Source: Undaria pinnatifida (taxonomy: Eukaryota; Sar; Phaeophyceae; Laminariales; Alariaceae). Taken from it: 64,000 nt of DNA. The stretch is from positions 1 through 64,000 of the forward strand of contig JABAKD010000014.1 in assembly GCA_012845835.1 (NCBI GenBank), read 5' to 3'. The translations under genes and the position numbers were made by a program. Positions 48,819 through 60,825 of this stretch are shown one piece after another; position 1 is the first letter of the stretch; every line of letters starts with the position of its first letter. The notes under the pieces are model-generated. The model was not told where the DNA came from. It saw only the letters and a program-made list of their open reading frames with translations, and did no database searches.

Positions 48819-49251
48819 TGTGGAAGACAGGGCCGTAGATACCTATCGTAGATCGCGTACACGCATGCGCGAGAGGACACGTCACCGGTCAGGCAATACA
48901 CGATCCCGGGTCGCAAACGGCGTCACCCGTCATAGACGGCGTTGACCCGTCCCCGGAAGGTCAGCCACCGAAAGATGATCCCGCCGCATGACGAAGGGCA
49001 TATGCCCACCGTCACTCTAGCTCTGGCTTAGCATCTCCTTGCTACATATAAGAAAGAAAGGTTATCAGTCGCGTTCGCTGTTGAGAACGATCGTCAAGGG
49101 ACCTCAGCACCGCGACGCCCTCTCCGCTTCGACTTCAGCTCTGCGACGACCTCTCCGCTCCGACCACCGACCATCCGCGACGAGTACCAGACCTCCGGGA
49201 CCACCCTCACCACTTCGACTCCGGGACCCCGTGAGAGACCAGGTTCCATAG
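48819..49251 (+). repeat. 3' LTR of the retrotransposon
   Basis: 433 bp, identical to the 5' LTR except for three substitutions and no indels. It is followed directly by CAGCTG, the target duplication. Confidence 0.95.
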
Positions 49252-49283
49252 CAGCTGGAGTGTATTTTAATTTTTATAATATA

Positions 49284-50260
49284 TAGACTATAGTCTGTAG
49301 TCTAGACTATATAGACTTTACGAGTATATATAGACTATATATTATAGTCTATGGGGCCGCCCGAGGGGGGGGGGAGGGTCCAGAGGGACATTTTTCACCC
49401 GCGCTTGAGTTGTTAGGGTTCGTTTTGTATTCGATATGGGCCCGCGACAATGATGGTATTAGCACCACCTTCGTCAGAAACACTAGGTATTGGTATTAGT
49501 AACAGTAAACAGTTGATAGACAATGCCGCAATGCTACTAGACTACACCTACCTACAACAACAGTATGGTCATTCGAAACCCAATATTGTCGCCGCACCCG
49601 GTCCATGTTTGTTGGATGTCGTTTTCTGCCGCTGCGGCTGCGTCGGTAGTTGGTGAAGGCATGGCTCTCTGTTACACAATGTTTTGCTTTTCATTTTTGC
49701 CGTGCCGTCCTGTTCCCCTCTCTCTTTGCAATTGATTTGGTCTTCCTTTTCGTTTTTTCTTTTCTATTATTCATCTGTCCAAGATTCTTTCCGCTCTTTT
49801 TTTCACCTACCTGCAAGCCGTCGGGTGTGAGCTGGCTTGCACATTTATTTTTGTTTCCAGCCCACATGCTCATTGCGGTTGACATTGCATGGCAAAGTTG
49901 CCGTGCTGTATGGTAAATGTGTATATCTGGCTCGTATGTTGTAACCGCGGGGCTCGTCTCTAGTCTATAGTCTAGACTATATGAGTAGAGGCATCCGCAT
50001 GAATACTGGCTGTCCTGGATATAGCTTAATTCGTGGAACAGGGTTGAATGGTCAGTTACATGACGTCATTTATGGAATGCGAAGAAAATACCCGGGCGCA
50101 CAACCAAAAATAATCCGACATCACACACACCCCAAACGTTACTCTGGACCTCTCAGGGGGGGGGGGGGGTACGAGGGCTCCCTCTCCCCTCTCAAACGCT
50201 ACCCAATGTCTTATATAAAACAACCCTACACAAAATCCTGTTGATTAGGGGGGCACAGAT
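49284..50260. other. Stretch bounded by TAGTCTAGACTAT palindromes
   Basis: AT-rich palindromic sequence at 49,284-49,352 and TAGTCTATAGTCTAGACTAT at about 49,957-49,980 frame some 600 bp without recognised coding. A possible foldback element. Confidence 0.35.
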
Positions 50261-50301
50261 CAGTTGGGGGTTACTGCAATCCAAGTGGCCGTCGACGCGT
50301 C

Positions 50302-50664
50302 TTGCACGGACAGCGAGCGGATGGCTCGGAGTTCATGTGGTGCTGGGGGCACAAATTCGGCGATGGTTCGGGAATCGATGAGGGCAAGGCCAAGACGTTG
50401 GTTGGAAAACCCATTGCGCGAAAAGCTGCACCTCAGATACACCCCACCTGTCCTTTCGCGCCCAAGTTGGACTCGCAATTAAGGTGTCGTTGCTTTAGGT
50501 TTGACAGCGGCGTCAAAGAGCACGCCATCTACACCATGCACCAACGTACGCCTGAAGTGCTTAGTTTGCGACCCTGTAGAGTGTGTCGAAGTACTCCATG
50601 TCATCACGAGGGAGGGAGGAATGTCACTTCGTTGGTGCTGATCAAACCAATGCCAAGACTGTGA
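50302..50664 (+). CDS. Unrecognised ORF with several Cys/His
   Basis: 120 codons, with WCWGHKFGDG, then HPTCPF, then LRCRCFRFDSG, then RPCRVCRSTPCHHEGG. The Cys/His spacing is reminiscent of a zinc-binding region but fits no motif I can name. The antisense strand is also partly open. Could be a transposon remnant. Confidence 0.25.
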   Translation: MHGQRADGSEFMWCWGHKFGDGSGIDEGKAKTLVGKPIARKAAPQIHPTCPFAPKLDSQLRCRCFRFDSGVKEHAIYTMHQRTPEVLSLRPCRVCRSTPCHHEGGRNVTSLVLIKPMPRL

Positions 50665-50817
50665 GATTCAAGAACTGATTTAACGTAAGAGAAGCAAAAA
50701 AGGCGGCGGTGGCGAAAAGGCGGCGAAAGGGCAAGGGAACGACTGCCACAGCCCCCGTAGCACGCCAAAAGGTTCAACACAGCAGAAACATAAGGGTGTC
50801 AGAGCCCCCGTAGCTAC

Positions 50818-50896
50818 GAGGAGGAGGAGGAGGAGGAGGAGGAGGAGGAGGAGGAGGAGGAGGAGGAGAAGCAGGAGGAGGAGGAGGAGGGGGGGG
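50818..50896. repeat. (GAG)n microsatellite
   Basis: About 25 GAG/GGA triplets, interrupted once by GAAGCA. Confidence 0.95.
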
Positions 50897-51654
50897 TAGG
50901 GAAGAAGCACGATATCAGCTAGAGTGGGCGTCCTAGCACGAAGAAGAGGCAGTTTAGACTAAGTTGATAGAATAGGTTTTGGAACGGGCATGAGTACAAC
51001 GATAACTATATGCGAGTGGCCAAGGTGCGTTGCACGTGGCAAAGGTGATGTTTTTAATCCGCACATTCTTCACAATGCCACCGCCGTAGGCCAACCGCGA
51101 GCCACCCTGGTATTACCGCTTTTGCGCCTTGGATCGATGATACTGTCTTTCGCAATACATCGTTGCCGTTGTGTCTTGGTGTGTCAATCATTTTTATATT
51201 TCGTCCAAGGCTGTCGTTCACTTGTCGCAGAAGCATTGGGAAGCAAGCGCTTGAGAAGCAATATCTTCGTTTTCGCTTTTGAGGCAACTTAGGGCAGAGT
51301 TGTTCCCAAGCACCATACCTCCACAGACAGACGTCGCCAGCCAATCATAGATTATTACACCGATGTATCTCAAGCGATCTATTAGTCATAATTGGGATGG
51401 ATTATCTAAACCTATCTAGACTATTGGTATGACATTGTAGAACGTCTACGTGTAGTGAACACAGACACGCAAGCATTAGCATTGAGACCATTTGAGAGAG
51501 GAAAAGCCAAGAAATGCCGTGGAAAAAAAAATATAAAAAAAAATCGGCCCTTGGGGGGTAGTGTGGTTTGTCGGATAACTATCCTCGTGCGCCCATATCA
51601 TCATAACATAATTATTACAAAACAAAAAACCGCTTCAGCTGTGAGATCGAAAAT

Positions 51655-52505
51655 GATATATATTATGCATATATATGCGACCTAAACCTGTTGAAGACCC
51701 TCCCCCCCCCCCCCCCCCATTGGTTTCCCGCCCCCTTTTGCTCAAACGCCCCACCTAAACTCGAAATCTGCCAAAGTAATAAACACTGCCACGCAGTTGA
51801 TATTACCTCATTATCTTTCTGGCCATTCATACCGTTTCTCCAATTCACCCCCGCCCCCCCCCTACACCCCCTCCTTCCCCACCACCCGCATCATCGCCTA
51901 GTCCTAGCACCACGCGTATAGCAAGCCCCTTCATCTATGGGACCTAAAGCTCTCAAAAACCCTTTTGCCCCAACCCCCCCCCCCCCCCCACCCCTTCGAA
52001 CACTGCGCCCTCTCCTCACTGGTTGTACGACTTAAAGGATATACATTATAAACTGGTGCATTGCTTCCAAAGCCGTCAGATTTGTCCCTTAAAGGATTTA
52101 CAGTTTCCACGCACAGATTGAGTAGCCCCGCCCCCCGCCCCGCTCCCTCTTGTTCAAACCCAGGCCCCCACGCCCTTTGAAACTGCGCTCTCCCTTCACT
52201 GTTGATAGGACTTACAAGATACACTTGATAAACTGATACATTTCTTCCACAGCTGTCAGATTTTTTCCCCCTCAAAAACGGGTTTTATAGTTTCCGCGCA
52301 CAGACTGCCTAACATCACCCTGTTGACCCTGATAAGCTACACTGTAGTTCCAAGGGAAGTCGCCGACCAATATCCTTGTTGAGGACACACAACCCGTAAT
52401 ACGCGCGATCGGAGTAGTATCACACACAGCTTGCAAAGATGAGTTTCGACAAAATCTTCAATCTCACGGCTGGAGTGCATTTTTGTTTTATAATCGGAGT
52501 ATTGT
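51655..52505 (-). mobile_element. Family C element 6 (one arm, tandem interior)
   Basis: Two to three poly-C-rich tandem subunits are followed by the arm at about 52,260-52,495 (ends GGCTGGAGTGC). It abuts element 7 head to head. Confidence 0.7.
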
Positions 52506-52519
52506 TTTATTTTTTATTA

Positions 52520-55070
52520 TAAAAAATAAAATACACTCCAGCTGTGAGATCGAATATTTTGTCGAAACTCATCTTTGCAAGCTGTGTGCGATACTCCGAT
52601 CGCGCGTATTACGGGTTGTGTGTCCTCATTAAGGATATAATAGGTCGGCGACTCCCCTTGCAACTACAGTGTAGCTATCATGTATTAGTTAGTGTGATAC
52701 CACCGTCCGTCGTCGTCGTCCGACCGATAGTTGTGTTGTAACTCAGTCAACCGACGCTGGTGCTTCATCTGTTCATCAACGACTGACTACACTGCGTGCC
52801 TCGATTTGTGGGCCTCATGGCGGTGTTTTGTCGGGTACTTCACGAATACGTAGATGCATGCCCCCTGTACCACACCACTGACTAGACATGCACTCTTTCT
52901 TTTTCAAAATATCGTAATACATAGTCCTGTCTACATATTTCATTTTGTCGCTTAGTTTTTTTCTGTTGAATCATCACCTTTTTTACTCTCCACAGCTCAA
53001 TCCGGCTTTTTCACCGCTTGGTTATAAAAAAGAACCCCGATTCGACCCATCCATGATGTACCAAAAGGGACCCGATCCGACAAGTGAAAGTTCGAACATC
53101 CCAGCCGATTCTATCATATTTTAAACGTTCTGACCCAACCGGCGGGCCGGGTGATGGCCTCGTCAAACAAACGCGCTCTGCCCGTAACAGGTTTGATTTT
53201 ACCCTTTGCCTCAGCCGCCTTCTTTAAAGTTTAAAGCCCTCGTCGCAGGTAGGTGTCTTCCCTTCTTCCCCCTATGGCGCTTCCCTTTGTTTTTATCACT
53301 CACAGGGTTCGCCGCCTTTTCAGGTTTTTAAGCTTCCTCGTCCATTTTTCGCATGATAACAGAGTTTTCAGAATAATAATGGGAACGGAGCCCCTAAAAT
53401 GAGAACCAAGCTTTATCTCCAGAGTGGTGTATCGGAGAACCAAAATGATCCTGCGAAACACCTTGGCCAGCGCTGTGAGAGGAGCTCGTCAGAACGGTCA
53501 TGCTCCATCTCGTGCCTTCGGGTGGCCGCAAAAAGCGATAATATATATACAAAGTAACGCAATTGAGCGCGTGTACACTAAGCGTTCCTTTCAAAGCAAT
53601 AACGATTCGCATCTCTCCCTGTCGTTCTAAATGGCGGTAACAATGCATGACCACATCACCTCGCCTGTTGTATTTGGCAATAATATGCATATCTTTCTCA
53701 TAATTAGCGATGTCAGAAAATAATGGTATTTACATGATTGTACCTATCGATTGCAATATTTTATCTTTCGATCCATTTACAATAATAACAATTTATGAAG
53801 CTTTAAACACGTTGTTTACTACACCTAATAACTGGGTTGCATACTACATGTAACATCAAACCTTCTAGAAAAATAAACATTACCAGGCGGGTGATATAAA
53901 GTGGTGTCTTCTTGCTGCAACCGTCAGATTCGTCCCCTCCAAGGGTTTATAGTTTCCGCGCACATATTGAAATGCCCCCCCCCCCCCCCCCCTTTGTTCC
54001 CCGCCCAGTTCGTTCAAACGCCCCACTTACAATCAAAATCGGCCACAGTAATAAACACTTCTAAGCAATTGATGTCACGTCATTATCTTTCTAGCCATCC
54101 ATGACATAGCTTTCATTAACCCCCCCTCCCCCCCTCCTTGCCCACACCCCGCACGATCGCCTAGACCCAGCACCGCGCGTATAGCAGGCCCCCACATATA
54201 TGATGAATACGCGCGATCGGAGCATTACACACAATGTTGCAAATATCAGTGTCGACCAAATCCGTGATTTTAATATATATGTGACCTAAACCTCTTGAAA
54301 CCCCTCCTCCCCCCCCCCCCCCCCCCCCCCCCCCCACCCAGTTTTTTTTTTTTTTCCTCGCTTGTTCTTGCTTAAACGCCCCACCTACTATCGAAATCCG
54401 CCAAAGTAATAAACACTTCCACGCCCTGGATATCGCCTCGTTATCGTTTCAGAGCCGTCCATGCCGCTGCTGCAACTTCCACCCACCCCCGCCCCCAACG
54501 CCCCCTCCTTCTCCACCACCCGCACCATCGCCTAGACCTAGCACCACGCTTATAGCAAACCCCTACATCTTTTATGCGACCTAAAGCCCTGCCCCCCCCG
54601 CCCCCGCCCCCCCCCGCCACATCCCCCCCCCCCTCCCCCACAAGAAATATTTATAGTTTCCACGCACAAATAGACCTGCCCCACCCGTTCCCTCCCCCCC
54701 CTTCCCCCCTCCCGCCCCCGTTTTGATCAAAATCAGGCCCCCACGTCCTTAAAACTCCGCCCTCCCCTCACCAGATATTCCACTTACAGGATTTACTTGA
54801 TAAACTGATGCATTTCCTTTCACAGCTGTCAGATTTTGTCCCTCTCAGAAACGGGTTTTAAAATTTCCGCGCACAGACTGCCTAACATCACCCTGTTGAC
54901 CCTGATAGCTACACTGTAGTTCCACGGGGAGTCTCCGACCTATATCCTTAAAGAGGACACACAACCCGTAATACGCGCGATCGAAGTATCACACACAGCT
55001 TGCAAAGATGAGGTTCGACAAAATATTTGATCTTACAGCTGGAGTGTATTTTCATTTTTATCATATATAC
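52520..55070. mobile_element. Family C element 7, two arms about 2.5 kb apart
   Basis: A left arm at about 52,528-52,685 (ACACTCCAGCTGTGAGATCG) faces a right arm at about 54,870-55,050 (ending CAGCTGGAGTGTATTTTC). The interior carries poly-C tandem subunits, a copy of repeat E and a SINE-like scrap. Whether the arms belong to one insertion is inferred. Confidence 0.6.
53620..53885 (-). repeat. Dispersed repeat E, copy 2 (inverted)
   Basis: Contains CACCTCGCCTGTTGTATTTG and CTAATTATGAGAAAG-type sequence in inverted orientation, then CATCAAACCTTC, mirroring copy 1. It lies inside family C element 7. Confidence 0.65.
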
Positions 55071-55178
55071 GCTGGCTCCATTGTGATTTCTCTAGATGCT
55101 AGTCCCCATGAGCACGTGGTACGGGCATGCATGAGCTCGGTGAGAAATCAACTCACGGCCTTAGACTCAGCAATACAC

Positions 55179-55352
55179 TAGGTGGCCCTATATAGTGCGG
55201 GTATGTGTCACGAAAATTTACCCGCACTATACCGGGCACCCGCACTATATAAAAACCGGCCACTATAGAGGGGTCTATATTGTGATAAACGATTTCACCC
55301 GCACAATATCGGACACCCGCACTATATGACACGCACTATATAGGGCCACCTA
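55179..55352. mobile_element. Short palindromic MITE, 19-bp perfect inverted repeats, TA target site
   Basis: GGTGGCCCTATATAGTGCG at 55181-55199 is the exact reverse complement of 55332-55350. TA flanks both sides. The interior repeats CCCGCACTATA in both orientations. The 170-bp length and TA duplication fit a Tc1/mariner-type non-autonomous element (inference). Confidence 0.85.
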
Positions 55353-55539
55353 CTGCAGTAATGGGGACGAGATTCACTTATTGCTTATTACCCCATCAAT
55401 CAGGTACGCCGACTTTAATGTGATACCATGAAGCCGACATCGTCGAAATCAACCCGTGACGGAGAATTAGAAGGAAAGGTAACAACGGGGTTCTCTCTCT
55501 CCGCTCATAATACGCCATGGCATACGTACAACGTACGTG

Positions 55540-55965
55540 TATGTTGTTGTTGTTGTTGTTGTTCTCATAATCAAGTCCGTGGTCACAGGACAGGCTCCAG
55601 TCACTCTGAAGCTGAGGAATACCCCAGGGAAAAACACACACATCCCAAGGTAGTACACGCATATATCACAGCTGACGCAATTCATGCCTCCACCAGAAAC
55701 ATATAAAAGTGAAATCGGGAGTCAGTCTACGATGTGCCAGGTCCAGGCCGGTGCATACGTCTCACTACTCACGCCTGGAGAAACCAAATATTCCGATTGC
55801 CACCCAAGGAAGACTACCACGTATATATTACACGCAGTATCTATCACTACGCATACGCACGACAGGCATAAGTCAATTGGAGAAAAAGAAACAAAGAAAA
55901 GAAAAGAAGATAAAGGTATGTGCGAGTGCGCAGCAATTGTGATCCCGAGCCAAAGCTGCAAATAA
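55540..55965 (+). repeat. Dispersed repeat D, copy 2
   Basis: Same block order as copy 1, starting after (TTG)n at 55,545. Includes GCTGACGCAATTCATGCCTC and GAAAGACTACCACG-like sequence (GGAAGACTACCACGTATA). Confidence 0.72.
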
Positions 55966-56429
55966 GATAATCATTCATACCGTACTCGTATTTTTTCAAT
56001 CCATCCTTCGATTGAAAGATGCGATGCTAGTCTAGACTAGTCCAGTCAGTATAGTTTTTCCATGGAAAATAATTCGATCGCGATTCTGAGGGCGCCGTCA
56101 TATCTTAGACTAATAATGGCTGTTAGTCCGTCGCCCGGGTCGGATCCCACCTACTACCTGGTGAAAACAAATGTTCAAAACTACTCTCAGAAATCCCGAA
56201 TTTCGTCGTTTTGTCTGTTCGGCTTAACCCCTTTACCACCGCAAACCCGTTCTGGGGACAAAATTACTCGGATTTAGTATGGAGAAGGGATTGGGGGCTC
56301 TAAAAGGGTCAAGAAAACCGACGAAAATTCTTGGATCTACGAAAAAAGTTCGGAATACAGACAATAGTACTCTGTTTTGATTTCCTTTTTTTTTCATATC
56401 CTCCGGCGCATGTGGGAAAATCACCGCAC

Positions 56430-56700
<271 letters not shown>

Positions 56701-57214
56701 TGTTTTTGTTTAGTCGTACTTTGGAATGACCCACTGCGCACAGCAGTCTCGAAAAGGAAATGCATCTTCTGTATCACGATATCATGGCAGGTTTCGCGAC
56801 TTGTGACCAAACCCTACACATTAAAAATGAAAACAAACGAAGTGCCGGGGGGGGGGACCGAGAATATGGAAGACGTGTACGGTCGGTGAACATGACATGG
56901 CCACTGCTGCTACGGATGGCTTCGGATGGCCGTGGAAACCTTTAATTTTCAGGTTACACGCTGAGCCACACGAATCAAACCGAAGTGCGCCAATGACCAA
57001 AGGAAACTTGGTACATTGGCCTTTTTCAGTGGCCATAAAGACCCTTGGAGGACGGGTACGGCAGGTGCCGGTGAATATCTGCATGCACATACATGTCATG
57101 TTCCCCAGTTGCTTTCGTACCTGCCAGACCCAAGCGATACGCAATCCTACTCCTTTAGACTGTAGACTATAGTTGTATATGTCCTCGAGAACCGCACATA
57201 GCATCGTGCATAAT

Positions 57215-57350
57215 GGATGCATAGTGACGAGCGCAAAAAGCTGGCAAGTGGGAATGCCGAACCCTATGCGCGAAAAAAAAATTGGCAAGTAACGGGGGAG
57301 AGAAGGTAAGACACCTGTTACAACTGCCAAAGTTTTATGGCTTGTGCAGA
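57215..57350 (+). mobile_element. SINE, copy 4 (3' body only)
   Basis: The body fragment has GCGCAAAAAGCTGGCAAGTG, CCGAACCCTATGCGCG and GGCTTGTGCAGAAGCT, matching the 3' half of copy 5. The head is missing. Confidence 0.55.
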
Positions 57351-57598
57351 AGCTCGCCGAGGGTAAAAACTTAGAGTCTAGTCTAGACTATACAGGTAAC
57401 TTCAGATACAGAGTAAAATCGACGAGTAATAACTGTACGAGGTTTAGCACTAGCCCAATCCGACGAGCGGTATTTTCAGACTTGCTTCCGGCTCCTCGAA
57501 ATCTATCCCCACAGCTATTAGACTATACCTCTAAAGGAGGCGAGGCTACAACGCCTCGAAGGAACGCGAAGAAAATTGGAAACAAAAAAAAGACTTAC

Positions 57599-57638
57599 CC
57601 GTAAGAAGCCGTCGAGAAATGCCCGTTGTCGAAGCCCT
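57599..57638 (-). CDS. Candidate 40-bp exon, minus strand
   Basis: Flanked by a good acceptor (ATGTGTGGCAG) and a perfect donor (GTAAGT). In phase 1 it reads EGFDNGHFSTASY. It could be an upstream exon of the large gene, but the phases of neighbours are unknown and so short a block can arise by chance. Confidence 0.3.
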
Positions 57639-58179
57639 CTGCCACACATCATCAGCGGGGCGGGGATGGCGAAGAATGTGGCGGTGGCAAAAAGAAAGAA
57701 TATAACGCTGCTAAGGTTGTATTCAACCTGAACGAGCGGAGGAATGGGTCGAAAACGTACCGCTGAAGAGGTAGTCTAGACTCACAATAATACTGGAGCC
57801 CTGTGCCACACTATGAAGCGACAGATTACGCAGGCCGCCCTCCGGCGCACAGTGAGCGACAAGAAACACAGCATCGAACCGCAGCACAGTGTTAGCGGCC
57901 TAAGTAATACGAGACCTTCCCGGCTCGGGATCCAGGGGGGTCATTCGTGCTACACCAAGAGTAACACTTTACTAAGAGTAAGACTTTCGCACCAAAATGT
58001 TTCTGGCTGATGGAGGTCCTCAATCCATGACTAAGAGACAGGCATTGTCGCACTTCGATGGCATGCGTAGGACATGATGAGGGTGCCTCTCGTCACCCAG
58101 AACAAGGTGGGACGCTAGCGGGATTCCTTTTGGGGGCTATTTTGCAACTGGTTCGGGTCACTCATGCGAGCAACCATGG

Positions 58180-58468
58180 CACGTGCTACGATTGAGGTGG
58201 CGTTTTTCGTCTGACATTGAAGTTCTTTCCGTTTTTGAACTACGGGGGAAAGAACTCCATAACCCAAAATCGTCGGGAACAGTAGGCCATTTCTATTGGT
58301 CCAGACTGAATCATGATGCTCGTTGTACACCTCAGCCATGACGATTCCATCCGGTTTCTCTAAAGTAATTTTTCTGAGAGATCTTAAGCTCCGAAATCGA
58401 GGAGAAACCTCAGAAACAACAACAACAACAACAACAATGGTTGGTGCACCTCTATCGTAGCAGGCGTC
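58180..58468. mobile_element. MITE family B, copy 8
   Basis: Ends CACGTGCTACGATTGAGG and CACCTCTATCGTAGCAGGCG, with a small (ACA)n run near the right end. It lies directly upstream of the LINE fragment at 58.5 kb. Confidence 0.75.
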
Positions 58469-58481
58469 CAACGCTGTTACA

Positions 58482-58955
58482 TTGCCACTGGAGCCATGCT
58501 CCTCCGATGCCTCGGTAGGCGGAAACGGAAGCGCGACGACCACACCCTATCGTACGCCGACGCCGCTGGCCAAGACAGCTTCCGAGAGCATAGAGGTGAT
58601 ATTGCTCAAATGGAGTATATTGTTTGCGGGCTTCGTAGCACGTATGGGGGAGGCGCGTCAGCCACAGAGGGGTGGTGTTTGGGGAGCTCGTTGGGGGTAA
58701 AGGCTACTCACGGGGGCAAGAGAAGGACTGGTTGGTGCATCTTAAGGAGGATATGTCGGTCTTTGGAATGAAATTCGAAGGGTGGCGAAAGGCTGCTCAG
58801 AAGGCCAGCAGATGTTTTCGACGGGTAGAGGAGGGTGCCGAGTTCTTCATGTGGAAATGGCCTGAGGCGGAGAGACGCAGAGCTGCAGAGCGACACGCAA
58901 AGACCGCGGCAGCGCTATTCACCATCGGCATCTCTAAGTGGCCGGGGTAAGGGGA
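58482..58955 (+). pseudogene. LINE (non-LTR retrotransposon) 3' ORF fragment
   Basis: Two frames join near 58,670: LLKWSILFAGFVARMGEARQ, then FGELVGGKGYSRGQEKDWL, then EGWRKAAQKASRCFRRVEEG. The pattern of a basic strand (FAGFVARM), a F-G-E-L-GGK...GQEKDW block and a W-R-K-A-A end is that of the region after reverse transcriptase in LINE ORF2 proteins. A frameshift separates the parts. The 5' end of the element is missing. Confidence 0.7.
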
Positions 58956-59080
58956 AAGGAGGGGAGGGGGGGAGGGGAGGGGGGAGGGAGAGGGGGGGAG
59001 GGGGGGGGAGGGGGGGAGAGGAGGGGGGAGGGGGTGGGAGGGGGGGGGGGGGGGGGGAGGGGGGGGGGAAGGGCGTCGTC
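58950..59080. repeat. G-rich simple repeat (GGGGA)n
   Basis: 130 bp of almost pure GGGGA/GGGGGA, directly after the LINE fragment. Confidence 0.93.
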
Positions 59081-59399
59081 CTGCCCAAGAGACTGGTGTC
59101 TGGGTCTGGCCGTGATTGTATCTAAATCTGAGGGCCTTCCAATGGCCGTCACAAGTTAGCGTAAGGCCGCCCTGACTTTTTCGCCATGTTGCGTTCTCTC
59201 CCCAGTGCCATTGGTGCACTTGATACCCTCTATGAGCCCAACGCCGCTTTAATTGAGTCGATTCCTAGGGTCTGCTAGTTTGACGTGTTTCTCTTTCCTT
59301 TCCTTGCTTCCTCTTATTGTCTTGTCTTTTATTGCTTTTCTTGTCTTCATTGTTTTCTTTCCTTTTTCGCTTTATTTTCTTTTATTTCCTTTCCTTCCT

Positions 59400-59750
59400 T
59401 TTCTCTTGTTTTCTTTCCTTTTTTCCAATTGGCTTGCGTCTGATGTGCGTATGCGTAGTGATAGGTGGTGCGTGTAATGTATACGTGGTAGTCTTCCTTC
59501 GGTGGCAAGCGGTATAGTCGGTTTTTCAGGCGCGAGTAGTGAGACGTATGCACCAGTATGGACCTGACACATCGTAGGCTGACTCCCGATTTCACCTTTC
59601 ATATGTTTCTGGCGTAGGCATGAATTGCGTCAGCTGCGATATATACGTGCACCACCTTCAGTTTGTTTGTGTTTTTTCCCTGGGGAATTCCTCAGCTCCA
59701 GAGTGAGTGGAGCCTGTCCTGTGACCACGGACTTGATTATTCGAGTTAAT

Positions 59751-59760
<10 letters not shown>
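59400..59760 (-). repeat. Dispersed repeat D, copy 3 (inverted)
   Basis: Reverse complement of copies 1 and 2: TATACGTGGTAGTCTTCCTT, GGCATGAATTGCGTCAGC and GTGACCACGGACTTGATTAT. It ends at the (AAG)n/(ACA)n microsatellite, equivalent to the TTG run at the start of copy 2. Confidence 0.72.
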
Positions 59761-59782
<22 letters not shown>

Positions 59783-59785
59783 AAG

Positions 59786-59851
<66 letters not shown>
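59752..59851. repeat. (AAG)n then (ACA)n microsatellite
   Basis: About 11 AAG triplets followed by about 21 ACA triplets, at the outer end of repeat D copy 3. Confidence 0.95.
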
Positions 59852-59860
<9 letters not shown>

Positions 59861-59879
59861 GACAACCTTGCAGGCTTAA

Positions 59880-60825
59880 GCTTCCGTGCCGTTCGAAATT
59901 TGCAAAATCAATCCGCTGCGACAAAAAATGCCTTAAATATTTGTCCGCGAGATATAGATGGAGTCAGTCGTGCGGGTGATGCAAACCCGGTACGTAGTGT
60001 GAAAATGGGGTTATCTCCTCCACCGCAGCCCTGGTCATGGCTATGTAGCATGTATGTGCGATGTGTGTTGTATATCATCATGTTCAATTGGGGGACGTGC
60101 GGAACTCATGAGAAGAGGAGCCTTACATCAGTAGGGTGCGCTGTGAATGATAATGCGTGATACCCTGGCACGGTGGTTTGAGAGGCTGTGCCGTCGACGT
60201 TAGTCGAGGTGATGGCACGGTGCGAGAGGATAGCCTGGAAGACGAAGTGCTTCCGAGACGTAGAGAAGATGCTGAATAGTACAACGGTGGTGCTTAATTT
60301 GGCCAATGCACACAGAAGGGTGCGTCCCTATCGTACCAAATGTCGGATCGGCAGGGCAAAAATGCAAGTTGAGAACAAGATGCCCCGAAAAGCAGCTTAT
60401 ATAATAATAGATTGGCGTATTGATACTACTATACGTTAACGCTGGACCCCCCAAGCATGAGCCGTAGCTAAACGAACTTGCAGACACCGAGACACGCGTC
60501 CGGCCGTCGTCGGTTTCTTAGAGCGCGAAGGACAAAGACGAAGCCTTTCTCGGGCCATCCAAATTACGCGCTATTTTGCGCCCGTAGCTGATATTATCGC
60601 TTCGCACGTTTGCCTTTCTCTTTCTCCCTCCGTAGACGTAACTCAGATCCGGTGTTCTAAGCGGGCTTTTCTCTCAACCTCTCCTCTACGGTGCACGCCC
60701 TCATTTTATGGCAGGAAGATTCCAGCTATTTCTCCCCTCATTGGCTCGCATTAAAGTGCGCCTACCCACGCTGACTACCAGTACGCTAATAATCGTGTTG
60801 GATTATTATGAAAAAATTATAAAGA
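59880..60825. other. Unassigned stretch
   Basis: A plus frame at 60,188-60,439 (basic, with VMARCERIAWKTKCFRDVEK) could be a transposon remnant, but no motif identifies it. Nothing else seen. Confidence 0.3.

Larger units (their letters stand above)
41056..49251 (+). mobile_element. Ty3/gypsy LTR retrotransposon, chromovirus type
   Basis: 8,196 bp with 433-bp direct LTRs, a primer-binding site right after the 5' LTR, a gag-pol frame in the gypsy order (protease, reverse transcriptase, RNase H, integrase), a C-terminal chromodomain-like region and a polypurine tract before the 3' LTR. It is flanked by CAGCTG on both sides (41050-41055 and 49252-49257). The LTRs differ at three positions, so the insertion is recent. 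A frame break separates the likely gag start from the long frame. Confidence 0.97.
40960..49290 (-). mobile_element. Family C element 5 (arm), split by the LTR retrotransposon
   Basis: Arm sequence at about 40,960-41,055 (CCTTAATGAGGACACACAAC to CACAGCTG) resumes at 49,252 (CAGCTGGAGTGTATTTTAAT). The 8.2 kb between is the retrotransposon, so this arm predates that insertion. The inner part of the element is truncated on the left. Confidence 0.85.
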
